A stretch of 64,000 nucleotides of DNA from Haladaptatus salinisoli (GCF_020614375.1 NZ_CP085327.1:868001-932000); one strand, 5' to 3'. Shown: positions 17,396 through 25,311, counted from the stretch's first letter. Notes: generated by a model from the letters alone, not told the origin. Numbers and translations are program-made.

Positions 17396-18664
17396 CTACT
17401 CCAGCGCGCTTCCGGCCCGAATCACGCGCTCCTCGCCGAACTTCGGCCCGATGAACTGCACGCCGACCGGGAGGCCGTCGGTCTCGCCCGCCGGAACCGA
17501 GATGGCGGGGAGGTCTGCGAGGTTCACCGGCACGGTGTTCGCGTCGGCGAGGTACATCTGGAGCGGGTCGTCCAGGCTCTCGCCGAGTTCGAACGGCGGC
17601 GTCGGCATGGTCGGACTGGCGAGCACGTCCACGTCCTCGAAGGCGGCGTCGAAATCCTGTTTGACCCACGCCCGGGCGTCCTGGGCCTTCTTGTAGTACT
17701 TGTCGTGGTAGCCGGCCGAGAGCGCGTAGGTTCCGAGCAGGATGCGGCGTTTCACCTCGTCGCCGAAGGCCTCCTCGCGGGCCTCCGAGAACACCTCGTT
17801 CCAGTTGCCGTCGAACCCGCCTGAGTGGCCGTATCGCACGCCGTCGTAGCGCGCGAGGTTCGAGGACGCCTCGGACATGGCGATGACGTAGTACGCCTCG
17901 ACCGCGTGCTCGACGGAGGGGAGCGAGACTTCGTGCACCGTCGCCCCCTGCGATTCGAGGGCGTCGATGGCGGTCCGGAACCGCTCGACCACGCCCCCGT
18001 CCGCACCCTCCACCAGTTCGGTGGGGACGCCCACGTCGAGTCCGGAGACGTCGCCGTCCGCCGCACCCGCGTAATCGGCGTTCGCGCCCTCCTCCCTCGT
18101 CGTGGAGTCGCGCTCGTCCGGCCCGGCGACGACGTCGAGCAGTTCGGCGGCCCCCTCGACCGTGGGGGCGATGGGGCCGATCTGTTCGAGGCTGTTGGCG
18201 TACGCGACCAGTCCGTACCGCGAGACGAGTCCGTAGGTCGGTTTGATGCCGACGACGCCGCAGAAGGCGGCGGGGCAGCGAATCGAACCGCCCGTGTCGG
18301 TGCCGAGCGCGAGGTCCGCGTCGCCCGCCGCGACCGCGGCGGCGCTTCCGCCCGAGGAACCGCCCGGAACGCGCCCCTCGGCGGCGGGGTTCTCGGTCGG
18401 GCCGAAGGCTGACGTTTCGGTGGTCGTGCCCATCCCGAACTCGTCCATGTTCGCCTTGCCGACGATGGTCGCGCCCGCGTCCTTCAACCTCCTGACGACG
18501 GTGGCGTCGTAGGGCGGGACGTAGTCGTCGAGCATCGCGGATCCGCAGGTGGTTCGGACGCCCTCGGTGCTGATGTTGTCCTTGACGGCGACCGTCTTCC
18601 CGGCGAGCGGGCCGTCCCCCTCGCCGTCGATGGTCTCCTCGGTGATGAACGCGTTGTGGCTCAT
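17396..18664 (-). CDS. gatA: Glutamyl/aspartyl-tRNA amidotransferase subunit A
   Basis: GatA (422 aa) is the amidase subunit of the GatCAB complex. It supplies ammonia from glutamine to convert Asp-tRNA(Asn), or Glu-tRNA(Gln) where applicable, to the amidated form. The amidase triad is visible: Lys in KTVAVKDNIS near residue 30, then the Ser-rich GGSSGGSAAAVAAGDADLAL and TDTGGSIRCPAAFCG near 105-135. The start at 18664 overlaps the gatC stop by four bases. gatB is not in the window. The upstream extension of the open frame is a shadow of gatC. Confidence 0.95.
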   Translation of the reverse strand: MSHNAFITEETIDGEGDGPLAGKTVAVKDNISTEGVRTTCGSAMLDDYVPPYDATVVRRLKDAGATIVGKANMDEFGMGTTTETSAFGPTENPAAEGRVPGGSSGGSAAAVAAGDADLALGTDTGGSIRCPAAFCGVVGIKPTYGLVSRYGLVAYANSLEQIGPIAPTVEGAAELLDVVAGPDERDSTTREEGANADYAGAADGDVSGLDVGVPTELVEGADGGVVERFRTAIDALESQGATVHEVSLPSVEHAVEAYYVIAMSEASSNLARYDGVRYGHSGGFDGNWNEVFSEAREEAFGDEVKRRILLGTYALSAGYHDKYYKKAQDARAWVKQDFDAAFEDVDVLASPTMPTPPFELGESLDDPLQMYLADANTVPVNLADLPAISVPAGETDGLPVGVQFIGPKFGEERVIRAGSALE

Positions 18665-18939
18665 GAGACGTTCGGCCCCTTGAAGTAGCCGTCCTCGGAT
18701 TCGGGGGCGTTCTTCAGCGCTTCTTCCTGGTCGAGACCGTCGCGCACTTCGTCCTCGCGCATGACGTTCGCGAGGTCGGACTCGCGCTCGACCTCGGGCA
18801 CCTCGTCCAGCGTCTCGAAGTAGCCGAGGATGTCCGCGAACTGGTCGGCGAACCGCTCGGCGTCCTCGTCGGAGATACCGACGCGGGCCAACCGCGCGAC
18901 GTACCGAACCTCGTCGGGGCCGGGAGACGTATCGCTCAT
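18661..18939 (-). CDS. gatC: Glutamyl/aspartyl-tRNA amidotransferase subunit C
   Basis: GatC (92 aa) is the small bridging subunit that holds GatA and GatB together. It shows the family pattern: an N-terminal helix EVRYVARLARVGISDEDAE, then FADQFADILGYFETLDEV, and the C-terminal REDEVRDGLDQEEALKNAP that wraps around GatA. It is translationally coupled to gatA by the ATGA overlap. Confidence 0.94.
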   Translation of the reverse strand: MSDTSPGPDEVRYVARLARVGISDEDAERFADQFADILGYFETLDEVPEVERESDLANVMREDEVRDGLDQEEALKNAPESEDGYFKGPNVS

Positions 18940-19148
18940 GTGTTGACGAACCCGCGGACGAGCGGTAAGGGTTTCGATACGCCACCTACCGGGTCGTCGA
19001 GTATCATAAAGCGAGCGATAACCGAGTCGTGTATATCTTTCGAATACTGTCTTCTTCCCCGAGGAAGACCGGATGAATCCGAGGTTTTTCGTCCGAGAAA
19101 ATCGCCCGTCTACCCACTGGACTTAAGTAGGTGGAAGTGCTACATGAT
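18940..19148. other. Divergent promoter region gatC / TFB
   Basis: No gene is seen. The stretch is AT-richer than its surroundings. A TATA-like CTTAAGT at 19122-19128 lies about 24 bases before the ATG at 19149. A weak hairpin (TCTTCC/GGAAGA) is present in the middle. Promoters for gatC (leftward) and the TFB unit (rightward) must lie here. Confidence 0.5.
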
Positions 19149-19262
19149 ATGTCTATCGATTACTTCGAATCTCGGCCTATCGACCGGCTTCTGAGTGCTA
19201 TATACGCGACTAACACACGGTCCCGACAGGACGCAACAACCGAACACAGCACGCGCCCATGA
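19149..19262 (+). CDS. Possible 37-codon upstream ORF coupled to TFB gene
   Basis: An ATG at 19149 opens 37 codons (MSIDYFESRPIDRLLSAIYA and on), whose TGA overlaps the TFB ATG as ATGA. It is placed about 24 bases after the TATA-like box CTTAAGT, which is where a leaderless haloarchaeal message should begin. It has no other known features. It may be a leader peptide that couples translation to TFB, or a chance ORF. A second TATA-like TATATA at about 19199 would instead give a short untranslated TFB leader. Confidence 0.35.
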   Translation: MSIDYFESRPIDRLLSAIYATNTRSRQDATTEHSTRP

Positions 19263-20233
19263 CTGATACACGCACCCGAACGAACGACGAAACTGAGACC
19301 AGCGACGAGCGAACGGAAGAGCGAACCGACGAGCGACAGCGTTGCCCCGAATGCGGCGGTTCGCTCGTGACCGACGAGGAACGAGGGGAGCGAGTGTGCG
19401 CCGACTGCGGTCTCGTCGTCGAAGAGGACGCGGTCGACCGCGGGCCGGAGTGGCGCGCCTTCGACGCGGCCGAACGCGAACAGAAGTCCCGCGTCGGCGC
19501 ACCGACGACGACGATGATGCACGACAAGGGGCTCTCGACCAACATCGACTGGCGCGACAAGGACGCCTACGGGAACTCGTTGGGGTCGCGCCAGCGCGAG
19601 AAGATGCAGCGACTCCGAAAGTGGAACGAGCGGTTCCGCACGCGCGATTCGAAGGAGCGCAACCTCAAGCAGGCGCTGGGCGAGATCGACCGGATGGCCT
19701 CGGCCCTCGGGCTACCGGACAACGTCCGCGAGATGGCCAGCGTCATCTACCGCCGGGCGCTCGACGAGAACCTCCTCCCGGGACGCTCCATCGAGGGCGT
19801 GGCGACGGGGGCCCTCTACGCCGCCGCCCGACAGGCGCGAACGCCCCGCAGTTTGGACGAACTCACCGCCGTCTCGCGCGTCGAGAAGGACGAAATCGCC
19901 CGCACGTACCGCTACGTCGCCCGCGAACTCGGCCTCGAAATCGAACCGGCCGACCCGAAGAGCTACGTCCCGCGGTTCGCCTCGGAACTCGACCTCTCGG
20001 ACGAGACCGAGCGCCGCGCCCGGTCGTTGCTCGATTCGGCCATCAAGCAGGGACTCCACAGCGGGAAGTCGCCGGTCGGCCTCGCCGCCGCCGCCGTCTA
20101 CGCCGCCGCCCTCCTCACCAACGAGAAGGTGACCCAGAGCGAGGTGAGCGACGTGGCGAACATCAGCGAGGTCACCATCCGCAACCGCTACCACGAACTG
20201 CTCGACGCCGAAGAGGGAACCGTCACGCCCTGA
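19259..20233 (+). CDS. tfb: Transcription initiation factor IIB (TFB)
   Basis: TFB (324 aa) recruits RNA polymerase to TBP-bound promoters. After an acidic N-terminal tail it shows the zinc ribbon CPECGG...CADCG (about residues 29-50). The B-finger/linker region WRAFDAAEREQKSRVG is near 65, and two cyclin-like repeats cover about 115-205 and 215-305. The second contains the DNA-recognition helix region EVSDVANISEVTIRNRY. Haloarchaea have several TFB paralogs, so which one this is cannot be told. It is alone in its unit apart from the possible upstream ORF. Confidence 0.95.
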   Translation: MTDTRTRTNDETETSDERTEERTDERQRCPECGGSLVTDEERGERVCADCGLVVEEDAVDRGPEWRAFDAAEREQKSRVGAPTTTMMHDKGLSTNIDWRDKDAYGNSLGSRQREKMQRLRKWNERFRTRDSKERNLKQALGEIDRMASALGLPDNVREMASVIYRRALDENLLPGRSIEGVATGALYAAARQARTPRSLDELTAVSRVEKDEIARTYRYVARELGLEIEPADPKSYVPRFASELDLSDETERRARSLLDSAIKQGLHSGKSPVGLAAAAVYAAALLTNEKVTQSEVSDVANISEVTIRNRYHELLDAEEGTVTP

Positions 20234-20270
20234 CCGAAACCGTGAACTGCGGTCGGTCATCCTCCTTTAC

Positions 20271-20750
20271 ATGGAGACGACGCGACACTTCACCGCGACG
20301 ACGTACGTCGTCCACGACGGCGACTGCCTGCTCCACGAACACGACCGACTCGGCATGTGGCTCCCGCCGGGCGGTCACTTGGCCCGCGACGAACTCCCCC
20401 GCGAGGCCGCCCTCCGGGAGCTCCGCGAGGAGACGGGGTTGGACGCGACCCTCCTCGAACCGGAGACGCGCGTGACCGCCGATTTCGGGCGGGAACTCCC
20501 GCCCGCCGAGCACACCATGCTCTACGACGTCGACGTGGCGGACGGCGAGGTCGCCCACCAGCACATCGACTTCGTCTACTACGCCGAAGCGCCGAACCGA
20601 ACCCTCTCGCCCGCCGACGGCGAGGCGGGGACCGACGAGTGGCGGTGGTTCTCCCCCGACGAACTGCGCGACCGCGACGGGTTGACGGAGGAGGTCGCGA
20701 CGCTCGGCATCGAAGCCGTAGAGCGCGTCGAATCCGCCCGAACGCGGTGA
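20271..20750 (+). CDS. Nudix hydrolase, 159 aa
   Basis: The protein is a stand-alone Nudix domain that hydrolyses a nucleoside diphosphate linked to some other group. The full Nudix box is present at about residues 34-56: GGHLARDELPREAALREL followed by REETGLDA. WLPPGG just before it is the usual lead-in. The late segment DEWRWFSPDEL is typical. The substrate cannot be assigned. It starts 37 bases after the TFB stop and may share its message. Confidence 0.88.
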   Translation: METTRHFTATTYVVHDGDCLLHEHDRLGMWLPPGGHLARDELPREAALRELREETGLDATLLEPETRVTADFGRELPPAEHTMLYDVDVADGEVAHQHIDFVYYAEAPNRTLSPADGEAGTDEWRWFSPDELRDRDGLTEEVATLGIEAVERVESARTR

Positions 20751-20794
20751 TTAAGCGGTGTATAATAAGGTCGGTCCGGTGGATGGCCGACCCC

Positions 20795-20953
20795 ATGAGC
20801 ATCATCGACCGACTCCAACGACGACTCGGCGGCGACGACGACGAAGACCCCCGACCGACCTACGTCTGCACCGGTTGCGGGAAGGCGTTCGACGCGGACC
20901 GGGACCGCTGTCCCGACTGCGGAAGCGAGAACGTCGTGACGCCGCGACACTGA
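20795..20953 (+). CDS. Small zinc-ribbon protein, 52 aa
   Basis: The product has a short basic N-terminus (MSIIDRLQRRLGG), an acidic linker, then a C4 zinc ribbon of the form CTGCGKAFD...CPDCGS. Such one-finger proteins are common in haloarchaea, and most are uncharacterised. A TATA-like TATAATAA at 20760-20767 is 28-35 bases upstream, which fits leaderless initiation here. An in-frame ATG at 20783 would add MADP. Function is unknown; a nucleic-acid or protein binding role is inference. Confidence 0.68.
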   Translation: MSIIDRLQRRLGGDDDEDPRPTYVCTGCGKAFDADRDRCPDCGSENVVTPRH

Positions 20954-21080
20954 CAGAATTCGCACCTGTCGATGTTCGATTTCTGATTATTACCTCGGAG
21001 GTATTTCGTCGGAATCTAACTTTACGCCCACAGTAGCGTTTTAGGGCCGTTTACCCCGTCCATAATAATGGGGGCTCTCC

Positions 21081-21293
21081 GTGTCGAACGATTCAGGGAT
21101 GAGATTTGTCAGGAGTTTGGGTTTGGGTTTCGGGAGCCCGGACTCGGCGCGATTCGAGTGTAAGGGCTGCGGGACGCCGTACGAACTCGACCGGCAGGTG
21201 TGCGCGGAGTGCGGCGGCTGTTGCATCGGGTACCGCGATTCGTGGCTCGAACGAGAACTGGGCGAGCGGGCGTCGCGGTCGCGGACGTACTGA
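21081..21293 (+). CDS. Small zinc-finger protein, 70 aa
   Basis: The product carries two CxxC knuckles, CKGCGTPYELDRQVCAECG at about residues 28-46, followed by a second Cys pair (GCC). It ends in a charged tail (ERELGERASRSRTY). The start is uncertain: GTG at 21081 gives MSNDSG, and an ATG at 21099 (MRFVRSLG) is also possible. It is convergent with the asparagine-synthase-like gene. It resembles other haloarchaeal one-finger proteins, but I cannot name its family. Confidence 0.6.
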   Translation: MSNDSGMRFVRSLGLGFGSPDSARFECKGCGTPYELDRQVCAECGGCCIGYRDSWLERELGERASRSRTY

Positions 21294-21307
21294 ACCGCCG
21301 GGCGGAG

Positions 21308-22378
21308 TCACTCCGCCCGCGAGCGAACGTACTTCGTCACGTGGTCGTCCATCCGGCGCTTGTACCCGGCCCGCCGCGCGAGACGGTCGAGTTCCCGCGC
21401 CACGAGACTGCCGTACTGAACCGCTTTCTTCCGCCGCGTCGCCACCTCGTCGGGGACGAACCGCCGGGCCGCCTCCCTGAACGCCCACTTTCGGACCCCG
21501 TCGTCGGAGACGAGCATGCGTCCGGGCAGTCGAAGCGCGGCCAGAACCACTCGGTCGTCCAGCAGCGGCGCGACGGGTTCGACGCCCGCAGCTCGGAGCG
21601 CGAGCGCGTCCCGGGTCAACTGCTCGGGCAGGGTTCGAATCGTCTCGCGCGCCGCACCCCGCACCGTCTCGGCCGCGACGCGGTGGTCCGCGCGGGCGAC
21701 CTTCTCGTAGCCGCCGAACAGTTCGTCCGCCCCCTGTCCGACCGCGAGGCGGTCGTAGCCGTCCGCCCGCGCTCGCTCCGCGGTCAGGTACAGCGGGAGC
21801 GCTATCTGCACGTCCATCGCGTTGGTGCGTCCGATGGCGCGGGCCACCTCGGGGACGGCGCGTTCGATATCGTCGTGGGCGAGTTCGACCACCCGCACCT
21901 CGCGGTTCATCCGCTCGGCCGCGGTTCGGGCGGCCTCCGCGTCGTGACTGTCGGGGAACCCCGCCACGTAGAGCGGGCGGTCGAAGGCGCTTGCGACGAC
22001 CGCCGAATCGACGCCGCCCGAGAACGCCACCGCGAGGTCGGCGTCGGAGACGTCTCTCAAACTCGCGTCGACGGCGTCGCCGACCGCCGAAACCGCTTCC
22101 GCCTCGTCCTCGAAGACCGACGGGTCGGGGAGCGTCCAGAGTCGTTCGTCCCCGTCCCGCGTCCGGGCGTGGCCCGCGGGGACCGGGTCCGGGTCGTCCA
22201 GTTCGGTCGGGTCGTATCGCCACGTCGTCGGGTCGCCGGCTTCGGAGAAGAGCGGATGGCGGCCGAGCACGTCCCGGACGAGTCGCCCGTCGAGTTCGCC
22301 GGCGAACCCGCTCCCGCCCGGGAGCGGATCGCCCTCGTCGATGGCTCGGCGAACGAGGTCGGGGTCCGCGCCCCGCAT
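21308..22378 (-). CDS. Asparagine-synthase C-terminal domain protein (no glutaminase domain)
   Basis: The 356-residue protein has the ATP pyrophosphatase motif VAFSGGVDSAVVA near residue 118. AVGQGADELFGGYEKVA near 205 is the hallmark of the asparagine synthetase synthase domain. The N-terminal glutamine amidotransferase domain, which begins with a catalytic Cys, is absent. It would therefore need ammonia directly or a partner. The start at 22378 overlaps the PHP-domain stop by one base (TGATG), so the two are co-translated. A longer open frame upstream is not conserved. An amidation or related ATP-dependent role other than asparagine synthesis is possible. Confidence 0.83.
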   Translation of the reverse strand: MRGADPDLVRRAIDEGDPLPGGSGFAGELDGRLVRDVLGRHPLFSEAGDPTTWRYDPTELDDPDPVPAGHARTRDGDERLWTLPDPSVFEDEAEAVSAVGDAVDASLRDVSDADLAVAFSGGVDSAVVASAFDRPLYVAGFPDSHDAEAARTAAERMNREVRVVELAHDDIERAVPEVARAIGRTNAMDVQIALPLYLTAERARADGYDRLAVGQGADELFGGYEKVARADHRVAAETVRGAARETIRTLPEQLTRDALALRAAGVEPVAPLLDDRVVLAALRLPGRMLVSDDGVRKWAFREAARRFVPDEVATRRKKAVQYGSLVARELDRLARRAGYKRRMDDHVTKYVRSRAE

Positions 22379-23061
22379 CAGCCGAAGAACTGCGCGACGC
22401 GGTTGACGACCCGGCGTTTCGCGCCGCCCGCGGCTTGGCGGAAGCTGATGCGCCACGGCGTTCGTTTCCCCTGCACTTCGGTTCGCCCCTCCGCGATGGC
22501 GTCGAGGATGTCCCGCACGTCGGGCGCGGCGTCGATCCTCGTCACGGCCTGTCCGACCATCTCGCTGATGTGGGCGTCGCTTCCCGCCGTCATCGGAATC
22601 CGGTGTCTGCGGGCGAACGCCTTCGCCCGGCGATTACCCCGGCCGGTCAACAGGCGCGAGTTGTACACTTCGATGGCGTCCGCCTTGATGAGTTCCCCGC
22701 GGTCGATGTTCGCGACGACGCCGCTCCGCGACTTCTGGAAGGGGTGGGGAACGACGGCGACGCCGCCCTGTTCCCTGATTCGGTCGAGCGTCTCCGCGAA
22801 CGACAACCCCGGCGGAACGCGCTCTTCGACGCCGATTCCGAGGACGTGGCCGGCCCGCGACGTGATTTCCATGCCGGGGATGCCGACCAGTCCGTAGTCG
22901 GGAGCGCGCTCCGCGACTTCGAGGCTCGCCTCGATGTGGTCGTGGTCGGTGACGGCGATGGCGTCGAGACCGACCGCTTTCGCCTGTTCGAGGATGAGGT
23001 CCACCGGGTCGCGGCCATCGTGAGAGAGCGCGGAGTGACAGTGCAACTCGACCGAAAGCAC
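22378..23061 (-). CDS. PHP-domain metal-dependent phosphoesterase
   Basis: The 227-residue protein has the PHP metal motifs: ELHCHSALSHDG at the N-terminus, AVTDHDHIEAS near residue 35, IPGMEIT near 62, and VVPHPF near 100. AGSDAH near 157 follows. PHP proteins of this length hydrolyse phosphoesters such as 3',5'-bisphosphonucleotides or histidinol phosphate. The C-terminal tail is basic (GGAKRRVVNRVAQFFG). It is the first gene of a two-gene unit with the asparagine-synthase-like gene, which suggests a shared but unknown task. Confidence 0.85.
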   Translation of the reverse strand: MLSVELHCHSALSHDGRDPVDLILEQAKAVGLDAIAVTDHDHIEASLEVAERAPDYGLVGIPGMEITSRAGHVLGIGVEERVPPGLSFAETLDRIREQGGVAVVPHPFQKSRSGVVANIDRGELIKADAIEVYNSRLLTGRGNRRAKAFARRHRIPMTAGSDAHISEMVGQAVTRIDAAPDVRDILDAIAEGRTEVQGKRTPWRISFRQAAGGAKRRVVNRVAQFFG

Positions 23062-23720
23062 GACCGACCGTTGGGCGAGTGGGGGGAAAAACGCCTCGGT
23101 CTGCGACGACGGACGGGATTTCGCAAAACGGCGTCGACCTACTATCGTTCGATCTTTGGCGTCGAGTACGGGTATCGAAAGCGGCGACGTCGCTCACGAA
23201 ACGACTCGAAAGGTAGGTATCGCACGAATAACGGCGACAACACGGTGCATCGCCGTCGAAGATACGGATAGCGGGGCGTAGACCGGCGATCGCGGAGCCG
23301 TGGTAAGTTGCGTTCGGGTTCGGAAACGACGTGGAAAACTCGATTATCCGTCTCGAGAGATTGAGAGAGGAGTTCGGACGGTGTTTTTCGTAGCCGCCGC
23401 GTAAGCGTGCTGGTTCGACTTCGTCGTGCGGTTCGCGCATATTTTACCCCGTACGGACGGAACCCATCCACGGTCGAACCGAACTACAGATATTGATTAC
23501 CGCGTGTTATTTTCTAATTTTGTTAGTTAATTTTATATCCGGCCGGAGAGGATACCGAACTGCCCCTCTAAAGGGCAAAAAACGATAGCCAGTGGCCGTG
23601 GCAGACGGACAAGGAAAGAATGGGCTTCACCTCCCTCCGTTTTGATTTTCGGTGGCGAACGTAGCGAGAGCCGTCGGCTAATTTCGTACCGTCGGACGGA
23701 CGCTCACCCATCGGTCGACC
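23062..23720. other. Non-coding stretch, left part of AT-rich island
   Basis: I see no credible gene. Open frames here are arginine-rich shadows. Base composition drops from GC-rich to AT-rich near 23480. A short hairpin TGCCC/GGGCA lies at 23561-23577. The PHP gene promoter is presumably near 23062-23110. Confidence 0.5.
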
Positions 23721-23879
23721 TCACGTTGTGACTGGACTTGTTTTCGGTCTTCCCACTTGATTCTCCAGCTGTTCAACGTCGTCTATTAGCCGGTCATCTT
23801 TCTCTTTGATCTCCGCGATGACCGTCTCTGGCGCGTCAGTGTATTCTCCGAAGGCAGTGGCCAGAATAGTCGGAAACTC
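23721..23879 (-). pseudogene. C-terminal protein remnant, 52 codons, no start
   Basis: The frame reads EFPTILATAFGEYTDAPETV and on through acidic, coiled-coil-like EIKEKDDRLIDDVEQLENQ to SPVTT and a stop. It has no start codon. It directly follows, in the same frame, the TAA that ends the secreted protein at 23880. The composition (acidic, haloarchaeal codon use) differs from the low-GC gene before it. It looks like the 3' end of a lost gene. I cannot identify the parent. Confidence 0.45.
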
Positions 23880-24521
23880 TTAAGATTGTAATGGCAACTT
23901 CATCCAAATCCCAATCGATACATTTCTAAAGACAAATGCGTTTCTTAGTAGGTCAGGGTCTGAATATTGTTGTTTGATTTGGAAACCAATTTTCCGTGCC
24001 TCACCTGGATCGTATTCTGCTTTTGGTCCGTCGAATAACTGAGTTCCCCCAACTTCTGTCATTTCGTTCGGGGATGAGAGTGTCACTTCTGTCCCTTTAA
24101 TTGGGTCCTCGCTAGTCTTGTCATATAGCCTTAGTGAAACGCTTGCTAAATTTGGTTCAGATCCTTGGTGCAGTAACTCACCAATCACCGAGATATAAAG
24201 TGGAACACCGTAATCAAAACTTTCGAACGGGAAAATGCCGAATGATTCGGGATGATCTTCTACAGTATACTCCCGTGACAACTCCGAAGAAGGAGGGACG
24301 GCAGAAATAGAAGGAACGGTTTCAGTCTGGTAGAGGGGGATATACTGATCACATTTTTGCTGTTGAGCGGCGGATTCGGCTGACGCAGAATTACTATTGA
24401 AGAGGACTCCACCACCTACTCCGAGTAGTGATGCGAGGGTCGTCCGACGTGAAAAGTTAGTTTTTTCTTCGCTACTAAATGTAGTACTTCTTCTAACGTC
24501 AGCGTCCGATTTCTTTCCCAT
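23880..24521 (-). CDS. Unrecognised secreted protein with Tat-like signal, 213 aa
   Basis: The N-terminus has a twin-Arg segment (NFSRRTTLASLLGVGGG) at about residues 23-39. An Ala/Ser-rich cleavage region follows (SASAESAAQQQ). The mature part is about 160 residues, with no recognised domain. It has beta-strand-like stretches (VPLYISVIGELL, LASVSLRLYDKT, RNVSIGIWMKL) that could form a beta-sandwich. Base composition is clearly lower in GC than its neighbours, and the protein is less acidic. Together these suggest acquisition by transfer. It stands alone in the AT-rich island. Confidence 0.6.
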   Translation of the reverse strand: MGKKSDADVRRSTTFSSEEKTNFSRRTTLASLLGVGGGVLFNSNSASAESAAQQQKCDQYIPLYQTETVPSISAVPPSSELSREYTVEDHPESFGIFPFESFDYGVPLYISVIGELLHQGSEPNLASVSLRLYDKTSEDPIKGTEVTLSSPNEMTEVGGTQLFDGPKAEYDPGEARKIGFQIKQQYSDPDLLRNAFVFRNVSIGIWMKLPLQS

Positions 24522-24558
24522 GCTATCGGGTTAATTCTCGACCTCTTTTTATTTTTTA

Positions 24559-24687
24559 TTAATTTTCTATGTTATCCTCACGATTGAATTCATCCTTTGC
24601 GTCATGTTTTCGTCTCTTCTCTAGTAGAAAATAATATGAGATGGACAACAGTACCTCAAGGATCAGCGCGTACTCTCTAAACTTGTC
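24559..24687 (-). pseudogene. Membrane-protein C-terminal remnant, 42 codons
   Basis: The frame starts just after an in-frame TGA and reads DKFREYALILEVLLSISYYF, a likely transmembrane helix. A charged tail (LLEKRRKHDAKDEFNREDN) leads to a stop. There is no normal start codon. In-frame sequence before the TGA (MQSTTLLS) does not look conserved. It ends 37 bases before the secreted-protein gene. It is most simply a decayed gene end. Confidence 0.35.
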
Positions 24688-24698
24688 TCAAGAGAGTA
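24671..24698. repeat. 8-bp perfect inverted repeat
   Basis: TACTCTCT and AGAGAGTA are perfect arms around a 12-base loop. The repeat covers the upstream end of the membrane-protein remnant. No T-tract follows on either strand, so a simple terminator is not indicated. Confidence 0.55.
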
Positions 24699-24854
24699 GA
24701 GTGGTGGATTGCATACCTACACATCTTTCGATTCTCGATGTCTCTACTGCCTGTCGGGACAACAGTCTACGAGGTTAATTTAGTGTATGGGGGACGCGAG
24801 TAGTTACGTCATAGTGAACCCAAGGACTAAGTGAGCGACTAGCATACTTTTTGT

Positions 24855-24956
24855 GTCGGGCACGCGTGAAGGCTGATTGGAAGGCTATTGGATAAGCATG
24901 CCCGACGAACGTGGGTTGCACGGTGCAGCCAAACACCTACCAACGTCCCCACGTTC
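24855..24956. repeat. Double-hairpin unit, copy 1
   Basis: Two hairpins stand directly next to each other. GTCGGGCA (24855-24862) pairs perfectly with TGCCCGAC (24899-24906). Then GAACGTGGG (24907-24915) pairs perfectly with CCCACGTTC (24948-24956). The junction reads CCCGACGAACGTGG, and the same 14 bases recur in copy 2. The second loop holds a smaller palindrome TGCACGGTGCA. No coding frame fits. Confidence 0.7.
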
Positions 24957-25028
24957 GATGCAGCTAGAGAACTATTACAGGCGTATGCAACCCGAGTCAT
25001 TAAGCAACCATAGTTCATAATATTATTT

Positions 25029-25139
25029 GTCGGGTTCTGTCAAGCTAAGAACGTGCGTACCCGACGAACGTGGACAGCGCGCAACAAAGGAACCATCCAA
25101 CTCAATGCTCACTGCTCATTCCCACGTTCCGTGTATATA
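25029..25139. repeat. Double-hairpin unit, copy 2
   Basis: The architecture repeats copy 1. GTCGGGT (25029-25035) pairs with ACCCGAC (25059-25065), and GAACGTGG (25066-25073) pairs with CCACGTTC (25132-25139). Loops differ completely from copy 1 in sequence and length. The end of the first stem differs in a pair-preserving way (CA/TG in copy 1, T/A here). Confidence 0.7.
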
Positions 25140-25261
25140 GCAGTCAGCGGCGTGCTAGGTCTCTTGATTGTTGGATAGAAAAGTCTCCTACGGCGAGGGG
25201 CAGTCGCTTCCCGACTCAATTCAAAGTTGGTCGGAGTCACCGTTTTCTTCGTGTCGCGGTA

Positions 25262-25300
25262 CCTCGAAGCGTCGGCGTTCGAGGAGTAGCACGTTCGTGC
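25262..25300. repeat. Two adjacent hairpins upstream of purL promoter
   Basis: CCTCGAA and TTCGAGG (25262-25268 and 25278-25284) are perfect arms around a nine-base loop. Four bases later comes the palindrome-like GCACGTTCGTGC (25289-25300). Both lie just before the purL TATA-like box. Confidence 0.5.
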
Positions 25301-25311
25301 ACATGGAAAGG

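Noticed and set aside
20991..21003. Small palindrome TACCTCGGAGGTA
   Set aside because: Six-base arms only, no clear promoter relation; could be chance.
23142..23471. Minus-strand open frame of 109 codons
   Set aside because: Arginine-rich, not acidic, no recognised motif; typical of a GC-rich shadow.
23561..23577. Hairpin TGCCC/GGGCA near an A-run as a terminator
   Set aside because: The T-run would precede, not follow, the hairpin on the minus strand, and on the plus strand it is followed by A. It does not fit an intrinsic terminator.
24753..24758. Additional GTCGGG near the double-hairpin units
   Set aside because: No CCCGAC partner or GAACGTGG follows at the right distance, so it is not a third copy.
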